Positions 9,608 to 19,055 of a DNA stretch of 64,000 nucleotides are shown here, piece after piece; within the stretch, counting starts at the first letter, position 1; each line of letters opens with the position of its first letter. The notes under the pieces are model-generated. The model saw only the letters and a list, made by a program, of their open reading frames with translations. It did no database searches and had not been told where the DNA came from. The stretch is from assembly GCA_016699405.1 (NCBI GenBank), contig CP064972.1:1240001-1304000 (forward strand), written 5' to 3'. This DNA comes from Holophagales bacterium (lineage in GTDB: Bacteria; Acidobacteriota; Thermoanaerobaculia; Multivoradales; JAGPDF01). A program made the position numbers and the translations under genes.

Positions 9608-9740
9608 CCCCGCCGCGGGTCCTGTCCGGCCGGCGTCCCGTCTCCGTGCTCGCCCGGAATCACCGGCACGGAGTCGGCCGCGATTCTCGATCCGTGCTGC
9701 GCGCGGGGACGGGAGCCCTCCGTCCGGCCACCCGCGGCCC
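9608..9740 (+). repeat. 133-bp direct repeat, copy 2
   Basis: Second copy, offset 327 bases from the first. A truncated third start (CCGTGGGTCCTGTCCGG) follows at about 9749-9765, so the unit may have been tandem at some point. Confidence 0.8.
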
Positions 9741-9788
9741 GCGGCCCGCCGTGGGTCCTGTCCGGCGGAGGCGACCTGCCCCGCCGCC

Positions 9789-10858
9789 TCAGCAGATCCG
9801 CGGGAGCTGCTCGCCGGAGAGCAGGTCGACGATGCGGGTGCCGCCGATCGAGCTGCGCAGGGTGACGAGGCCGGCGGGGCCGTCGACGACCTCCCCGATG
9901 CGCGCGGCGTGGCGGCCGAGCGGATGCTCGCGCCAGAGGGCGAGCGCCTCGTCGGCGGCCTCGCGTGCGACCACGGCGATCGCCTTCCCTTCGTTGGCGA
10001 CGTAGAGCGGATCGAGGCCGAGGATCTCGCAGGCGCCGCGCACGGCGGGTGGCACCGGGAGTGCGGCCTCCTCGAGCTTCACGCCGACGCCGGCGGCAGT
10101 GGCGATTTCGTTGAGCGCCGAGGCGACGCCGCCGCGTGTCGGATCGCGCAGCACGTGAACCTGCTCGCCCAGTCGGTCGAGCAGCGTGCCGACGAGGTCG
10201 TGGAGCGGCGCCGAGTCGCTCTCGATCGGGCTCTCGAAATCGAGCCCCTCGCGCACCGACATGATGGCGATGCCGTGCTCGGCGATCCTCCCGGAGACCA
10301 GCACGACGTCGCCCGGTCGCGCGCGCCGCGGGTCGATCTCGACGCCAGGCGACACGAGCCCGATCCCCGCGGTGTTGACGTACACGCCGTCGCCCTTGCC
10401 GCGGTCGACCACCTTCGTGTCGCCGGTCGCGATCGGCACCCCGACCGCCGCCGCGGCATCGCGCATCGACGCGACGATGCGCGCCAGCGTCTCCATCGAC
10501 AGACCCTCTTCGAGGATCAGCGCGCAGGAGAGCGCGAGCGGCCGCGCGCCGCACATCGCCAGGTCGTTGACCGTGCCGTGCACGGCGAGCGAGCCGATGT
10601 CGCCGCCGGGGAAGAAGAGCGGCCGGACGACGTAGGAGTCGGTGGAGAAGGCGAGGCGGGCGCCGCCGACGGAGAAGACCGCACCGTCGTGCAACGCGGA
10701 GAGCATCGGATTGGCGAAGCTCGGCACGAAGAGCTTGTCGATGAGCTGCTGGGTCATCCGTCCGCCGCCGCCGTGCGCCATCTGGACGGTCGGGTAGTCG
10801 GCGATCGGCAGCGGGCAGACCGGGCCGTGGGCCAGGTCGCCGCGGGTCTCGTCGTCGC

Positions 10859-10862
<4 letters not shown>
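9789..10862 (-). CDS. hypE: hydrogenase maturation protein HypE
   Basis: 357 residues, normal for HypE. It is the ATP-dependent dehydratase that turns the carbamoylated C-terminal Cys into a thiocyanate, source of the CN ligands of NiFe hydrogenase. Seen: GGGGRM near residue 33, the PurM-like ATP-binding loop with STDSYVVRPLFFPGGDIG, GTVNDLAMCGARP, DPTRGG, and the diagnostic final PRIC whose terminal Cys is the modified residue. The start codon overlaps the hypD stop by 4 bases, so the two are translationally coupled. Last gene of the hypFCDE operon. Confidence 0.95.
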
Positions 10863-11950
<1,088 letters not shown>

Positions 11951-11954
11951 CGCC

Positions 11955-12251
11955 TCAGGCCTCCGTCCGCGGTGCGGCGGGAGCGTGAGCCGCCTCGCTG
12001 CCGTCACCGGCGGCGAGCTCCTCGAGCTCGCCGAGCTCCTCGAGGTACTTGAAGACCTGTTTGGCCTCTTCCTCGTCGATGCGGCTGATGGCGAAGCCGA
12101 CGTGCACGACGACCCACTGGCCGACCGCGATGTCGGGGATGTAGGCGAAGCAGACCTCCTTGACCACGCCGGCGAAGTCGACCTTCCCCATCGGGATGCC
12201 GATCTCGCTTGGCGTCACCTCGACGACCTGTCCAGGAACTCCGAGGCACAT
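11955..12251 (-). CDS. hypC: hydrogenase maturation chaperone HypC/HybG family
   Basis: 98 residues beginning MCLGVPGQV, where Cys2 is the residue that carries the Fe(CN)2CO intermediate between HypD and the hydrogenase large subunit; this fixes the start at 12251. The OB-like core (GKVDFAGVVKEVC, VGQWVVVHVGFAISRIDEEEA) is intact. The tail is about 20 residues longer than usual and Ala/Glu/Pro-rich (AAGDGSEAAHAPAAPRTEA), probably disordered. Lies 17 bases after hypF. Confidence 0.93.
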   Translation of the reverse strand: MCLGVPGQVVEVTPSEIGIPMGKVDFAGVVKEVCFAYIPDIAVGQWVVVHVGFAISRIDEEEAKQVFKYLEELGELEELAAGDGSEAAHAPAAPRTEA

Positions 12252-12268
12252 GGGGACGCTCCTTGCGT

Positions 12269-14707
12269 TCACGACGCCGCGAGGCGCGCGGCGGCGACGG
12301 CGATCTGGCCGAGCGCGATGCCGCCGTCATTGGCGGGCACCGCGCGGTGGAGAAGGACGGTGAAGCCGGCAGCGCGCAGCGCCGCGGCGGTCCGCTCGGT
12401 GAGGAGTCGGTTCTGGAAGCAGCCGCCGGAGAGCGCCACGCGATCGAGGCCGGCGGCCTTCGCGAGCGAGAGCGCGGCGTCGGCCAAGGTCTGGTGGAAC
12501 CTCGCGGCGATCCTAGCATCGGCCTCGCCGCGCTCCCGTTCAGCGAGCAGCGCGGCGACGAGCGGTCGCCAGTCCAGTTCCAAGAGCGTCGCGGTCGGCA
12601 TCTGCCCCGGTGCGAGCCCCGCCGGCGCCGGTCGCTCGACGAGCGGCAGCGGATAGCTGCCGCGCTCGTCGGCGTCGGCGGCGAACTCGAGCGCCATCGC
12701 GGATTCTCCTTCGAAGGAGACGACCCCTCCGGGGTCGGGACCGACGCCGAGCAGCGCGGCCACGCCGTCGAAGAGCCGCCCGAGCGACGAAGTCCAGGGG
12801 GCGCGCACGCCGTCGCGCAGCATTTTCGCGAAGAGCCGCCGCTCGTTCGCGGAGAACGAGGCGATGGCGGCGAGGTCGGTGCGCTCGCTCGCCTCCTCGC
12901 CGACGACTTCGCCAAGCAGCGCGAGCGCGACGCGCCGCGGCTCGTGGACCGCCGCCTCGCCGCCGGCGAGCCGGAACGGGCGCAAGCGGGCGAGGCGGGT
13001 GAAACGACCGCCGGCGTGGGCGACGAGCGCTTCGCCCCCCCAGACGGTGCCGTCGCCGCCGAAGCCGGTGCCGTCGAAGGCGAGGCCGAGCGCTGGCCGT
13101 TGCTCGCAACTCTCGCCGTGCTCGGCCAGGCAGGAGGCCAGGTGCGCGTGGTGGTGCTGCACGGCGACGAGCGGCAGCTCGCGTGCCGCCCTCCCGGCGC
13201 GCGCGAGCACTCCTCCGGCGGCGCGCGCAGCGGCTTGTGCCCAGCGCGTCGTCGGGTAGTCGGGGTGGAGGTCGTGAGCGATCGCCACCGGCTCGGCGGC
13301 GTAGAGGTCGAGGAAGTCGAGCGCCACCCGTTCGAAGGCGGCGTGCGCCTCGGGCGTCTCCATGTCGCCGAGGTGCTGGGAGAGGAAGACCTGCGCGCCG
13401 ATCGAGAGGGCGAGGGTCGCCTTCTGGTGCGCGCCGGTGGCGAGCAGGCAGGGGAGCTCGTGCGCCGCGACGACCGGCAGCGGTGCGTACCCGCGCGCCC
13501 GCCGCAGCAGTTGCGGCGCGCCGTCGAGCAGCCAGGCGACACTGTCGTCGACGTGGCGAGCGATCGGTCGGTCGTGCAGCAGGAAGAGATCGGCGATGCC
13601 GGCGAGGCGCGTGAGCGCCTCCTCGTCGTCGATGGCGATCGGCTCGTCGGTGAGGTTGCCGCTGGTGGCGACGAGCGGGAAGTCGACCGCGGCGAGCAGC
13701 AGGTGATGGAGCGGGCTCGTCGGCAACATGATTCCGACGCGCGGGTTGCCCGGCGCGACGCCGGGGGCGAGCGAGGCCTGCGCCAACCGCTCGAGCAGGA
13801 CGATCGGCGCCTGCGGCGAGGCGAGGAGCTCCGCCTCGTCGGCGGAGACAGCACAGAGCGCGCGCGCGGCGTCGACGTCGCGCACCATCAGGGCGAGCGG
13901 CTTGGCGGGCCGCCGCTTGCGCGCGCGCAGGGTCGCCACCGCGCTCGCGGAGCGTGCATCGCAGAGGAGCTGGAAGCCGCCGATCCCCTTGAGCGCGACG
14001 ATGCCACCCCGTCCGAGCGCAGCCGCCGCGGTACGGAGCGCTGCATCGCCGGCGACTTCGACGGCATCACGTCGGGGCAGGCGAAGCTGCGGCCCACACG
14101 CCGGACAGGCGTTGGGCTGGGCGTGGAAGCGGCGGTCGAGCGGCTCGCGGTATTCGGCGAGGCAGGCAGGGCACATGGTGAAGCCGCGCATCGTCGTCGC
14201 CGGCCGGTCGTACGGCAGGCCGAGGACGATCGAGAAGCGCGGTCCGCAGTGCGTGCAGTTGGTGAACGGGTAGCGGTGACGCCGGTTGCCCGGGTCGAGG
14301 AGCTCGGCACGACAGGCCGGGCAGGTCGCGAGGTCGGGCAGGACGACAGCGCTCGGTGCCGCATCGCCCGTGCTCGCCACGATGGCGAAGCGCCCGAGCC
14401 CGGCCGGCTCGCGCCACTCGGCGGCGATCGACTGGAGCAGCGCCGGGGCCGGCTTCTCGCTCGGCAGCCGGACGAGGAATGCCTCGACCGCCGCTCGCTC
14501 GCCCTCGACCTCGAGCTCGACGCCGGCCGACCCGTTGCGCACCCAGCCGCCGAGCGCCAGCTCGTCGGCCAGGCGATAGACGAACGGCCGGAAGCCGACG
14601 CCCTGCACCGCGCCGCGGATCGCCAGATGCAGGCGCACGCGGCCGGCGCGGTCGGTCGAATCGACAGGGGCCGAGCTCACGGTCGATTCGGGCGTCTCGG
14701 CGGGCAT
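12269..14707 (-). CDS. hypF: carbamoyltransferase HypF
   Basis: 812 residues from ATG 14707; upstream in-frame Mets exist, but this start puts the acylphosphatase domain near the N-terminus as usual. Domains in order: acylphosphatase (GAVQGVGFRPFVYRLA); two zinc-finger pairs (CPACRAEL with CTHCGPRF, then CPACLAEY with CPACGPQ); YrdC-like nucleotide-binding domain (KGIGGFQLLCDA, RKRRPAKPLALM); and the Kae1/HypF C-terminal domain (HHHAHLASC, GGCFQNRLL). It makes carbamoyl-AMP and loads HypE. First gene of the operon; no hydrogenase structural gene, hypA or hypB is in the window. Confidence 0.95.
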   Translation of the reverse strand: MPAETPESTVSSAPVDSTDRAGRVRLHLAIRGAVQGVGFRPFVYRLADELALGGWVRNGSAGVELEVEGERAAVEAFLVRLPSEKPAPALLQSIAAEWREPAGLGRFAIVASTGDAAPSAVVLPDLATCPACRAELLDPGNRRHRYPFTNCTHCGPRFSIVLGLPYDRPATTMRGFTMCPACLAEYREPLDRRFHAQPNACPACGPQLRLPRRDAVEVAGDAALRTAAAALGRGGIVALKGIGGFQLLCDARSASAVATLRARKRRPAKPLALMVRDVDAARALCAVSADEAELLASPQAPIVLLERLAQASLAPGVAPGNPRVGIMLPTSPLHHLLLAAVDFPLVATSGNLTDEPIAIDDEEALTRLAGIADLFLLHDRPIARHVDDSVAWLLDGAPQLLRRARGYAPLPVVAAHELPCLLATGAHQKATLALSIGAQVFLSQHLGDMETPEAHAAFERVALDFLDLYAAEPVAIAHDLHPDYPTTRWAQAAARAAGGVLARAGRAARELPLVAVQHHHAHLASCLAEHGESCEQRPALGLAFDGTGFGGDGTVWGGEALVAHAGGRFTRLARLRPFRLAGGEAAVHEPRRVALALLGEVVGEEASERTDLAAIASFSANERRLFAKMLRDGVRAPWTSSLGRLFDGVAALLGVGPDPGGVVSFEGESAMALEFAADADERGSYPLPLVERPAPAGLAPGQMPTATLLELDWRPLVAALLAERERGEADARIAARFHQTLADAALSLAKAAGLDRVALSGGCFQNRLLTERTAAALRAAGFTVLLHRAVPANDGGIALGQIAVAAARLAAS

Positions 14708-14862
14708 CGTGCGGCGGAGCTTACCGCCGCGCGCCATCGCTCCGCGGCGGGTCCCGCCCACCCGCGCGGGTGGCGGCACCGGAGCGGAGGGCCCGGATAA
14801 TCGGCGCGTGTCCGCCTCCAGGCGCTGCCCCGGCCGGCTGCTTCTCGACGAGGAGAGCGTGA

Positions 14863-15309
14863 GCCTCCCGCGATCGCTCGCCCCTCGAGACCTCCGGCAC
14901 GCGCCGCGAGGCGTTCGCCCGGCTCGCCTCGCTGCTCGGCGTCGCGAGCCTTGCCGCCGGCGGCCTCGGGTTGGCCGGCTGCAGCGAGGCACCGAAAGCC
15001 TCGCCGCTCGTCCGCGTGCCGCTCGCTTCGCTCCCGCCGGGTGGCCGCCTGCGCGTGCTCTATCGCGGCGATCCGGTGGAGCTGCGCCGCACCGCCGACG
15101 GCGTCGTGGCGCGGTCGCTCCTCTGCACTCATCAAGGCTGCGAAGTGAAATGGCAGGAGGCGATCGGGCGCTACCTCTGCCCCTGCCACCAGAGCACCTA
15201 CGACGACAACGGCGTGCCGCTCTCCGGTGCGCCCACCCGGCCGCTCGGCAAGGTGCCGGTGCACGTCGAGGGAGGCGAGGCGGTGGTCGGCGAGGAGGAG
15301 CGCGGATGA
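14863..15309 (+). CDS. Tat-exported Rieske [2Fe-2S] protein (5' end uncertain)
   Basis: The C-terminal 85 residues are a Rieske domain: CTHQGCEV and CPCHQSTYD give the two Cys and two His of the 2Fe-2S cluster, followed by GAPTRPLGKVPV. Upstream, the same frame encodes GTRREAFARLASLLGVASLA and then LAGC, a twin-arginine signal ending in a lipobox-like Cys. This frame has no ATG/GTG/TTG before the twin Arg, and a stop lies at 14860-14862. A GTG at 14859 with AGGAG upstream is in another frame, so one indel near 14885 would join them. Otherwise only TTG 14971 could start, losing the signal. Probably a periplasmic electron carrier; it overlaps the next gene by 4 bases. Confidence 0.7.
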   Translation, partial: ASRDRSPLETSGTRREAFARLASLLGVASLAAGGLGLAGCSEAPKASPLVRVPLASLPPGGRLRVLYRGDPVELRRTADGVVARSLLCTHQGCEVKWQEAIGRYLCPCHQSTYDDNGVPLSGAPTRPLGKVPVHVEGGEAVVGEEERG

Positions 15310-15725
15310 GCCCCGAAAGCCCGGAACCGACCGCTCCCGCCGGGCGCTGGCAGCAACTCGAGCGGATCTTCGTCTGGCTCGTCGCGCTCCACAGCCTCGC
15401 CGTCGGCGCGATGCTGCTCTTCGTGCCTGCTTGGTCGGTCGGCTTCGGCGGCTGGCCCGGCGCGACGCCGCTCTTCTTTCCCCGTCAAGCGGGCGCGTTC
15501 CACTTCGTCGCCGTGCTCGGGTATCTGCTCGAGTACTTCCGTGGGCGCACGGTGACGCTCCTGGTCGGCACCAAGACGATCGCCTTCGTCTTCCTCCTCA
15601 CCATGTGGGCGATGGGCGAGCCCGCCTGGTCGGTCCCCTTCTCCGGCCTCGCCGACGGCGCGATGGGCCTCGCGGCCGTCACCCTGCACCGCGCGGCGGA
15701 GCGGGAGCGGGGGTCAGCGGCGTAG
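15306..15725 (+). CDS. four-helix membrane protein, hypothetical
   Basis: 139 residues. The ATG overlaps the Rieske stop (ATGA), so the pair is co-translated. Four hydrophobic helices are visible: about residues 20-42 (VWLVALHSLAVGAMLLFVP), 58-75, 80-100 and 107-125. The spacing GFGG....P.FFPRQAGAFH between helices 1 and 2 resembles small quinone-like or DoxX-like membrane proteins, but no motif is diagnostic. Coupling to a Rieske protein suggests a part in membrane electron transfer; that is inference. Confidence 0.6.
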   Translation: MSPESPEPTAPAGRWQQLERIFVWLVALHSLAVGAMLLFVPAWSVGFGGWPGATPLFFPRQAGAFHFVAVLGYLLEYFRGRTVTLLVGTKTIAFVFLLTMWAMGEPAWSVPFSGLADGAMGLAAVTLHRAAERERGSAA

Positions 15726-15780
15726 CACCGGGGGTGCGTGGCCGATCAGGAGAAGACCTCGGCGAGAGGACGCAAGGGCG

Positions 15781-16185
15781 ATGGCCGAGTTTCTGCGATG
15801 GCGTGGCCCCTGGGCCAGGTTGTCTCGGCGGACCATTCGCGCCGCGCTGCTGTCGACGTTCGCGTTTTACCTGCTGACGCGGGTCTCCGGGCGATGGGAG
15901 CCTCGGTGGTTCTTGCAGCTCAACTGGACCCTCTGTCGGCTCCTCGACCTGCCGATCTCGGCGCTGAACGCGCTACTCCCGGATGGGCTCCAGGCCGGTT
16001 TCGCCGGACAGTTTCGCCGCGCCACCTACTGCTTCCCCGGGACTCTCGCTGATGAACGACTCCGTTACCTCGCGGTGGGGATTCCGGCGTGGACGCTGGT
16101 TCTCTATGGGTTGGAGGGAGTTTCCCGCCGGGTGCGCCTCGGGTTGAGGCAGAAGGGGCAGGGTGGGAGCGCGGCCGCGACCTAG
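15781..16185 (+). CDS. hypothetical membrane protein
   Basis: 134 residues with hydrophobic segments around residues 20-38 and 100-118 and a basic start and end. Two Cys (LCRLLD and TYCFPG) and a Trp-rich patch (RWEPRWFLQLNW) are notable. No family recognised. The start has only a weak purine-rich stretch before it. It follows the Rieske pair by 55 bases on the same strand and may be read through from it. Confidence 0.5.
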   Translation: MAEFLRWRGPWARLSRRTIRAALLSTFAFYLLTRVSGRWEPRWFLQLNWTLCRLLDLPISALNALLPDGLQAGFAGQFRRATYCFPGTLADERLRYLAVGIPAWTLVLYGLEGVSRRVRLGLRQKGQGGSAAAT

Positions 16186-16347
16186 CTGCAGGCTCCGAAC
16201 GGCGGCCCGATGCGAGCGGTTTACGCCAGTTGCGGCACCTCGACGCTCCCTGTCCCGCGGACATCCGATGCACTGCACGATGCACCGCGACGGGAGTAGA
16301 CTGCACGCAGCAACGTCGACGGAGCGGTTACCCTGCTGAGCGAGTCG

Positions 16348-16863
16348 ATGACCAGCAACTCCTCCTCCCCGCACTTGAACCTCGCAGTGCATGTGTGGCC
16401 GGTCGCTGCGGTCGCCTTCTTCACGATCTACACGGCCATCCTCATGATGTTGATCGCTGGCTTCGGCCCGCACAGCGGCAGCTGCTTCCGGGTGGGCTGC
16501 GCCCTTCCCCAAGCTGCCGAAGCGCAGCCACTTGGAATCGACCCGGGCGCCCTGGAGGTCCGCATCGTTCAAGACGGCAAGGTCTTTGTGGGGCAGGACT
16601 GGATTCCGAACGACCAGCTCAGAGGAGTGCTCCGCAATGAGCTCACCAGGAGACCGGAAGGCGGTGTCCTCGTCGGTGCCGACCGCCGCTTGCCATTTTC
16701 AGCAGTCGCCCACGTGCTCAGCCTCGTGGCGGAGCTCCGACCACGATCGCTTTCGGTCGTCACCTTGGGCAGTGCCTCGATCCTCGACTTCGAGCTTGCT
16801 CGAGGGCGCACCGGGCAGCCGAGGCCGTTGGTCTTGACCCACCTGCCCGGAGAGGTTCGATGA
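16348..16863 (+). CDS. ExbD/TolR-like protein
   Basis: 171 residues: short cytoplasmic N-terminus, one transmembrane helix (about 18-38), then a periplasmic domain. That domain has the ExbD pattern VRIVQDGKVFVGQDWIPNDQLRGVL followed by VLVGADRRLPFSAVAHVLSLV. ExbD normally works with ExbB and TonB to couple proton flow to outer-membrane transport. No exbB is adjacent, and the usual Asp at the start of the helix is not obvious, so an energy-coupling role is doubtful. It overlaps the next gene by 4 bases. Confidence 0.6.
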   Translation: MTSNSSSPHLNLAVHVWPVAAVAFFTIYTAILMMLIAGFGPHSGSCFRVGCALPQAAEAQPLGIDPGALEVRIVQDGKVFVGQDWIPNDQLRGVLRNELTRRPEGGVLVGADRRLPFSAVAHVLSLVAELRPRSLSVVTLGSASILDFELARGRTGQPRPLVLTHLPGEVR

Positions 16864-17231
16864 AGCGACGGGTCGTTGCCACCCTCGGAGTCGTTCTTCT
16901 TGCAGCTCTTCGTGCCACCGCCGCCGCGGCCGCCGAACGCAGCTTCAGTAGCGCGGTGACGATCGAGCCGTGGAGCAGGCCGGGGGCCTATCGCGCCCTG
17001 GCGGAGGTGAAGGACGCTTCGACCCAGGAGTTGCTGGCGGCGCCGCAAACGGTCTTCAGCGCGGGCGACGTGGCAGAGACGAAGACGACTCTCGCGAGCG
17101 GCGAGGTGGTGCTGTTTTCGGTCGAAGTCGACGCCGACGGGGCGAACGTCTTCTGCTCGATTGCGATCCGCCGCGGCGAGACGGTCGTTTCCGAACAGAA
17201 GGTGCGCATCGTGTTGGCGAAACGCGGCTGA
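16860..17231 (+). CDS. hypothetical exported protein
   Basis: 123 residues with a signal peptide (TLGVVLLAALRATAAAAA) and a short beta-rich mature part: TIEPWSRPGAYRALAEVKDAS and GANVFCSIAIRRGETVVSEQ. Strand repetition suggests one Ig-like or transthyretin-like fold, but nothing is diagnostic. It is coupled to the ExbD-like gene by a 4-base ATGA overlap, so the two probably act together at the envelope. Confidence 0.6.
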   Translation: MKRRVVATLGVVLLAALRATAAAAAERSFSSAVTIEPWSRPGAYRALAEVKDASTQELLAAPQTVFSAGDVAETKTTLASGEVVLFSVEVDADGANVFCSIAIRRGETVVSEQKVRIVLAKRG

Positions 17232-17281
17232 TGGCGCGTCGCCGCCTGCCCTCCGTTGACCCCCGCAGGAGATCTCCCGAG

Positions 17282-17737
17282 ATGATCGTGCGAGCGCCGT
17301 CTCCGATCAAGCCGGTCGACCTTCCGGTCTTCGAACGCCTGGTGGTCTGGATGCTCGGCGGTTTCGGCGCCATCGCCGCGACCCTCGCCGGCTTGGCGGC
17401 GTACGCGCTCTGGGGCGGCCTCGGGAGGCCGCCGGAGCGCGCGTCGGCGATGCTTGCCGCCTTCCTCGCCGCGGCGCTGCTCTTTTTCGGCGTCGCCCTC
17501 TTCCGCCTGCGTCAACTCCGCCACGGCTCCACGACCCTCTGGTCGACGAGCGTGTGCCAGGGGCTCGGCGTGCTCGCACTCGCCGGCGGGATGCTTGCCG
17601 TGCGACTCGACGCCGCGGAGGGCCTCCTCCTACAGACGCGCGACGTCGCGGTCGCCCTCGTCGCCGCGATCCTCTTCTTCCGCGCCGCCGCGTTCCTGCG
17701 CGGCCTCGCGACCGCGCGAGACGCTTCGCGAGCCTAG
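17282..17737 (+). CDS. hypothetical four-helix membrane protein
   Basis: 151 residues from ATG 17282, preceded by CAGGAG; an ATG at 17231 overlapping the previous stop would add 17 residues. Four helices: about residues 18-42, 53-72, 85-103 and 113-130. No motif recognised. Third gene of the small ExbD-like cluster. Its stop codon lies inside the terminal inverted repeat of the 184-bp palindromic element that follows, which suggests that element landed at the gene end. Confidence 0.55.
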   Translation: MIVRAPSPIKPVDLPVFERLVVWMLGGFGAIAATLAGLAAYALWGGLGRPPERASAMLAAFLAAALLFFGVALFRLRQLRHGSTTLWSTSVCQGLGVLALAGGMLAVRLDAAEGLLLQTRDVAVALVAAILFFRAAAFLRGLATARDASRA

Positions 17738-17917
17738 CCCGGATTTCTCACCCCGTTCCGTCGCGAGGCGGCGCAGATGGCTGTGGCTGCAAGGCGCCGC
17801 GACCGAGGCCGGCGCAGGCGTACTGGGCAGTACGTCGAGCCGGCCGACCGAGCGCAACGCTGCAGACGCGGCCAGATGCGACGCCGCAGCAGGAGCGGGG
17901 TGAGAAATGCGGGCTAG
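17734..17917. repeat. 184-bp palindromic repeat element
   Basis: The element is bounded by inverted repeats. The left arm (17734-17755) begins CTAGCCCGGATTTCTCACC. The right arm (17896-17917) ends GGTGAGAAATGCGGGCTAG. They match over 22 bases with one mismatch. The interior is also imperfectly self-complementary (GCGGCGCAGATGGCTGTGG against the complement of CGGCCAGATGCGACGCCGC) around a GTACTGGGCAGTAC centre. It has no coding frame. It looks like a REP/MITE-like dispersed element, and I recall closely similar sequences from unrelated high-GC genomes, but cannot check that here. Confidence 0.75.
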
Positions 17918-18098
17918 GACCCTTGCCGAGCGGCTGAGTCCGACGACGAGGTCGCCGGCCAACAGCTTGCCCGTCCAGGTGGCGAATCGCGCGAGCTGAC
18001 CCGCGCGATTGCGAGGCGCGAGCGTCGCCGCGAAACGCTCGTGGCCGGGAGTAGGATGGCCCGCAGCGTCACGCAACGAACGACAGGGGATCCTCGAC
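17918..18098. other. non-coding stretch
   Basis: No gene seen. With the palindromic element it makes a 361-base gap. The ATG of the next gene at 18099 is preceded by ACAGGGGATCC, a possible ribosome site. Confidence 0.5.
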
Positions 18099-18422
18099 AT
18101 GCCCCATCCGGCTTCGCTGGTCAGCCGCGGCTTTCAGTCCTTCATGACCGACGCCCCGAACCACGCCCAGGCGTGGGCCACCCTGGTGCAGGGTCTGGCG
18201 GGCGCGAGCGCTCTCGACAAGAAGACGGCGGCGTTGGCGTATCTGGCCGTTCTCGCCGCCCTGCGCCTGGAGAGCGGTGTGCCCTTCCACGTCCAGGTGG
18301 CGAAACAGTTGGGTGCTTCGAGAGACGAGATCGTCAGCGCCGTCCTCGTCGGGTTGCCGGCGGCGGGCCACGGCGTGACCCAGGTCCTGCCCGGCGCGCT
18401 CGAGGCGTACGACAGCCCATGA
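18099..18422 (+). CDS. carboxymuconolactone decarboxylase-like (AhpD-fold) protein
   Basis: 107 residues with the helical AhpD/CMD pattern: LDKKTAALAYLAVLAALRLESGVPFHVQVAKQ, then GASRDEIVSAVLVGLPAAGHGV. In redox-active members a CxxC precedes the conserved His (CxxCIxxH). Here the same place reads ESGVPFH, so both Cys are missing and only the His is kept. A peroxidase-reductant role is therefore unlikely; it may be a structural or decarboxylase-like relative. Start at 18099 rather than an upstream codon because of the ribosome site. Confidence 0.75.
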   Translation: MPHPASLVSRGFQSFMTDAPNHAQAWATLVQGLAGASALDKKTAALAYLAVLAALRLESGVPFHVQVAKQLGASRDEIVSAVLVGLPAAGHGVTQVLPGALEAYDSP

Positions 18423-18605
18423 GCGGGGGCGCTCGACGCGTGGCGGAATGGGACGAGGTGCCGAGGCGATCTCGCCGGGCATCTCGTGGTCTTCGCTCCC
18501 CCGCGGACCGTTCCGGAAGGGGAGCGTGACGCGATCCGCCCGCCAGGCGAGTTCCCTCGTGATCCGACTCCCGTCGACCATCCCTCGGCACCCAGGAGGC
18601 TCGCG

Positions 18606-19055
18606 ATGAACGTCGAAGCACGAGTCACCATCCACGGCTCCAGGTCGGCAACCTGGGCGGTGATCTGCGACATCGAGCACGCCGCGGAGACGATTCGCGG
18701 AATCGAGCGGATCGAGATCCTCGAGCGACCGGCAAACGGGCTCGTCGGACTGAGGTGGCGTGAGACCCGCGTCCTTTTCGGCAAGCCCGCCACGGCGGAG
18801 AAGTGGATCACCGAGGCCGCGGAGGGGGAGTTCTACGCCACACGAGCCGACGAGCAGGGGTTTGTCTATCGATCGATCCTGCGGATCTCGGAGAGCGACG
18901 GCGCGCTCCAACTGGTCAGCACGCACCTGTCTGAACCGCACGGATTCGCGGCGCGGCTCCTGGCGATCCCGATGGGGCTGCTGTTCCGGGGCGTGGCGAG
19001 AAAGGCCCTTCTGCAGGACTTGAACGACCTCAAGGCCGCCGTCGAGCGGAGATGA
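18606..19055 (+). CDS. SRPBCC (START-like) family protein
   Basis: 149 residues; AGGAGG 6 bases upstream fixes the ATG at 18606. Pattern of the helix-grip lipid-binding fold: RVTIHGSRSATWAVICDIEHA at the start (the W..I.D...), central strands (VGLRWRETRVLFGKPATAEKWI) and a long C-terminal helix (ARKALLQDLNDLKAAVERR). Such proteins bind hydrophobic ligands or act as polyketide cyclases; the ligand here is unknown. The second half contains GLLFRGVARKAL, typical of the capping helix. Confidence 0.75.
   Translation: MNVEARVTIHGSRSATWAVICDIEHAAETIRGIERIEILERPANGLVGLRWRETRVLFGKPATAEKWITEAAEGEFYATRADEQGFVYRSILRISESDGALQLVSTHLSEPHGFAARLLAIPMGLLFRGVARKALLQDLNDLKAAVERR

Larger units (their letters stand above)
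9231..9788. other. gene-free repetitive stretch
   Basis: 558 bases between the Calx-beta gene and hypE with no credible coding frame. It is filled by two nested direct repeats. A 31-base exact repeat lies at 9249-9279 and 9457-9487. A 133-base repeat lies at 9281-9413 and 9608-9740. An inverted repeat, CCCATCGACA at 9501-9510 with TGTCGATGGG at 9533-9542, lies between them. The frames open here only mirror the high GC content. Confidence 0.75.

Noticed and set aside
12209..14800. An 863-residue open frame antisense to hypF
   Set aside because: hypF has every expected domain on the other strand; the antisense frame has no recognisable pattern.
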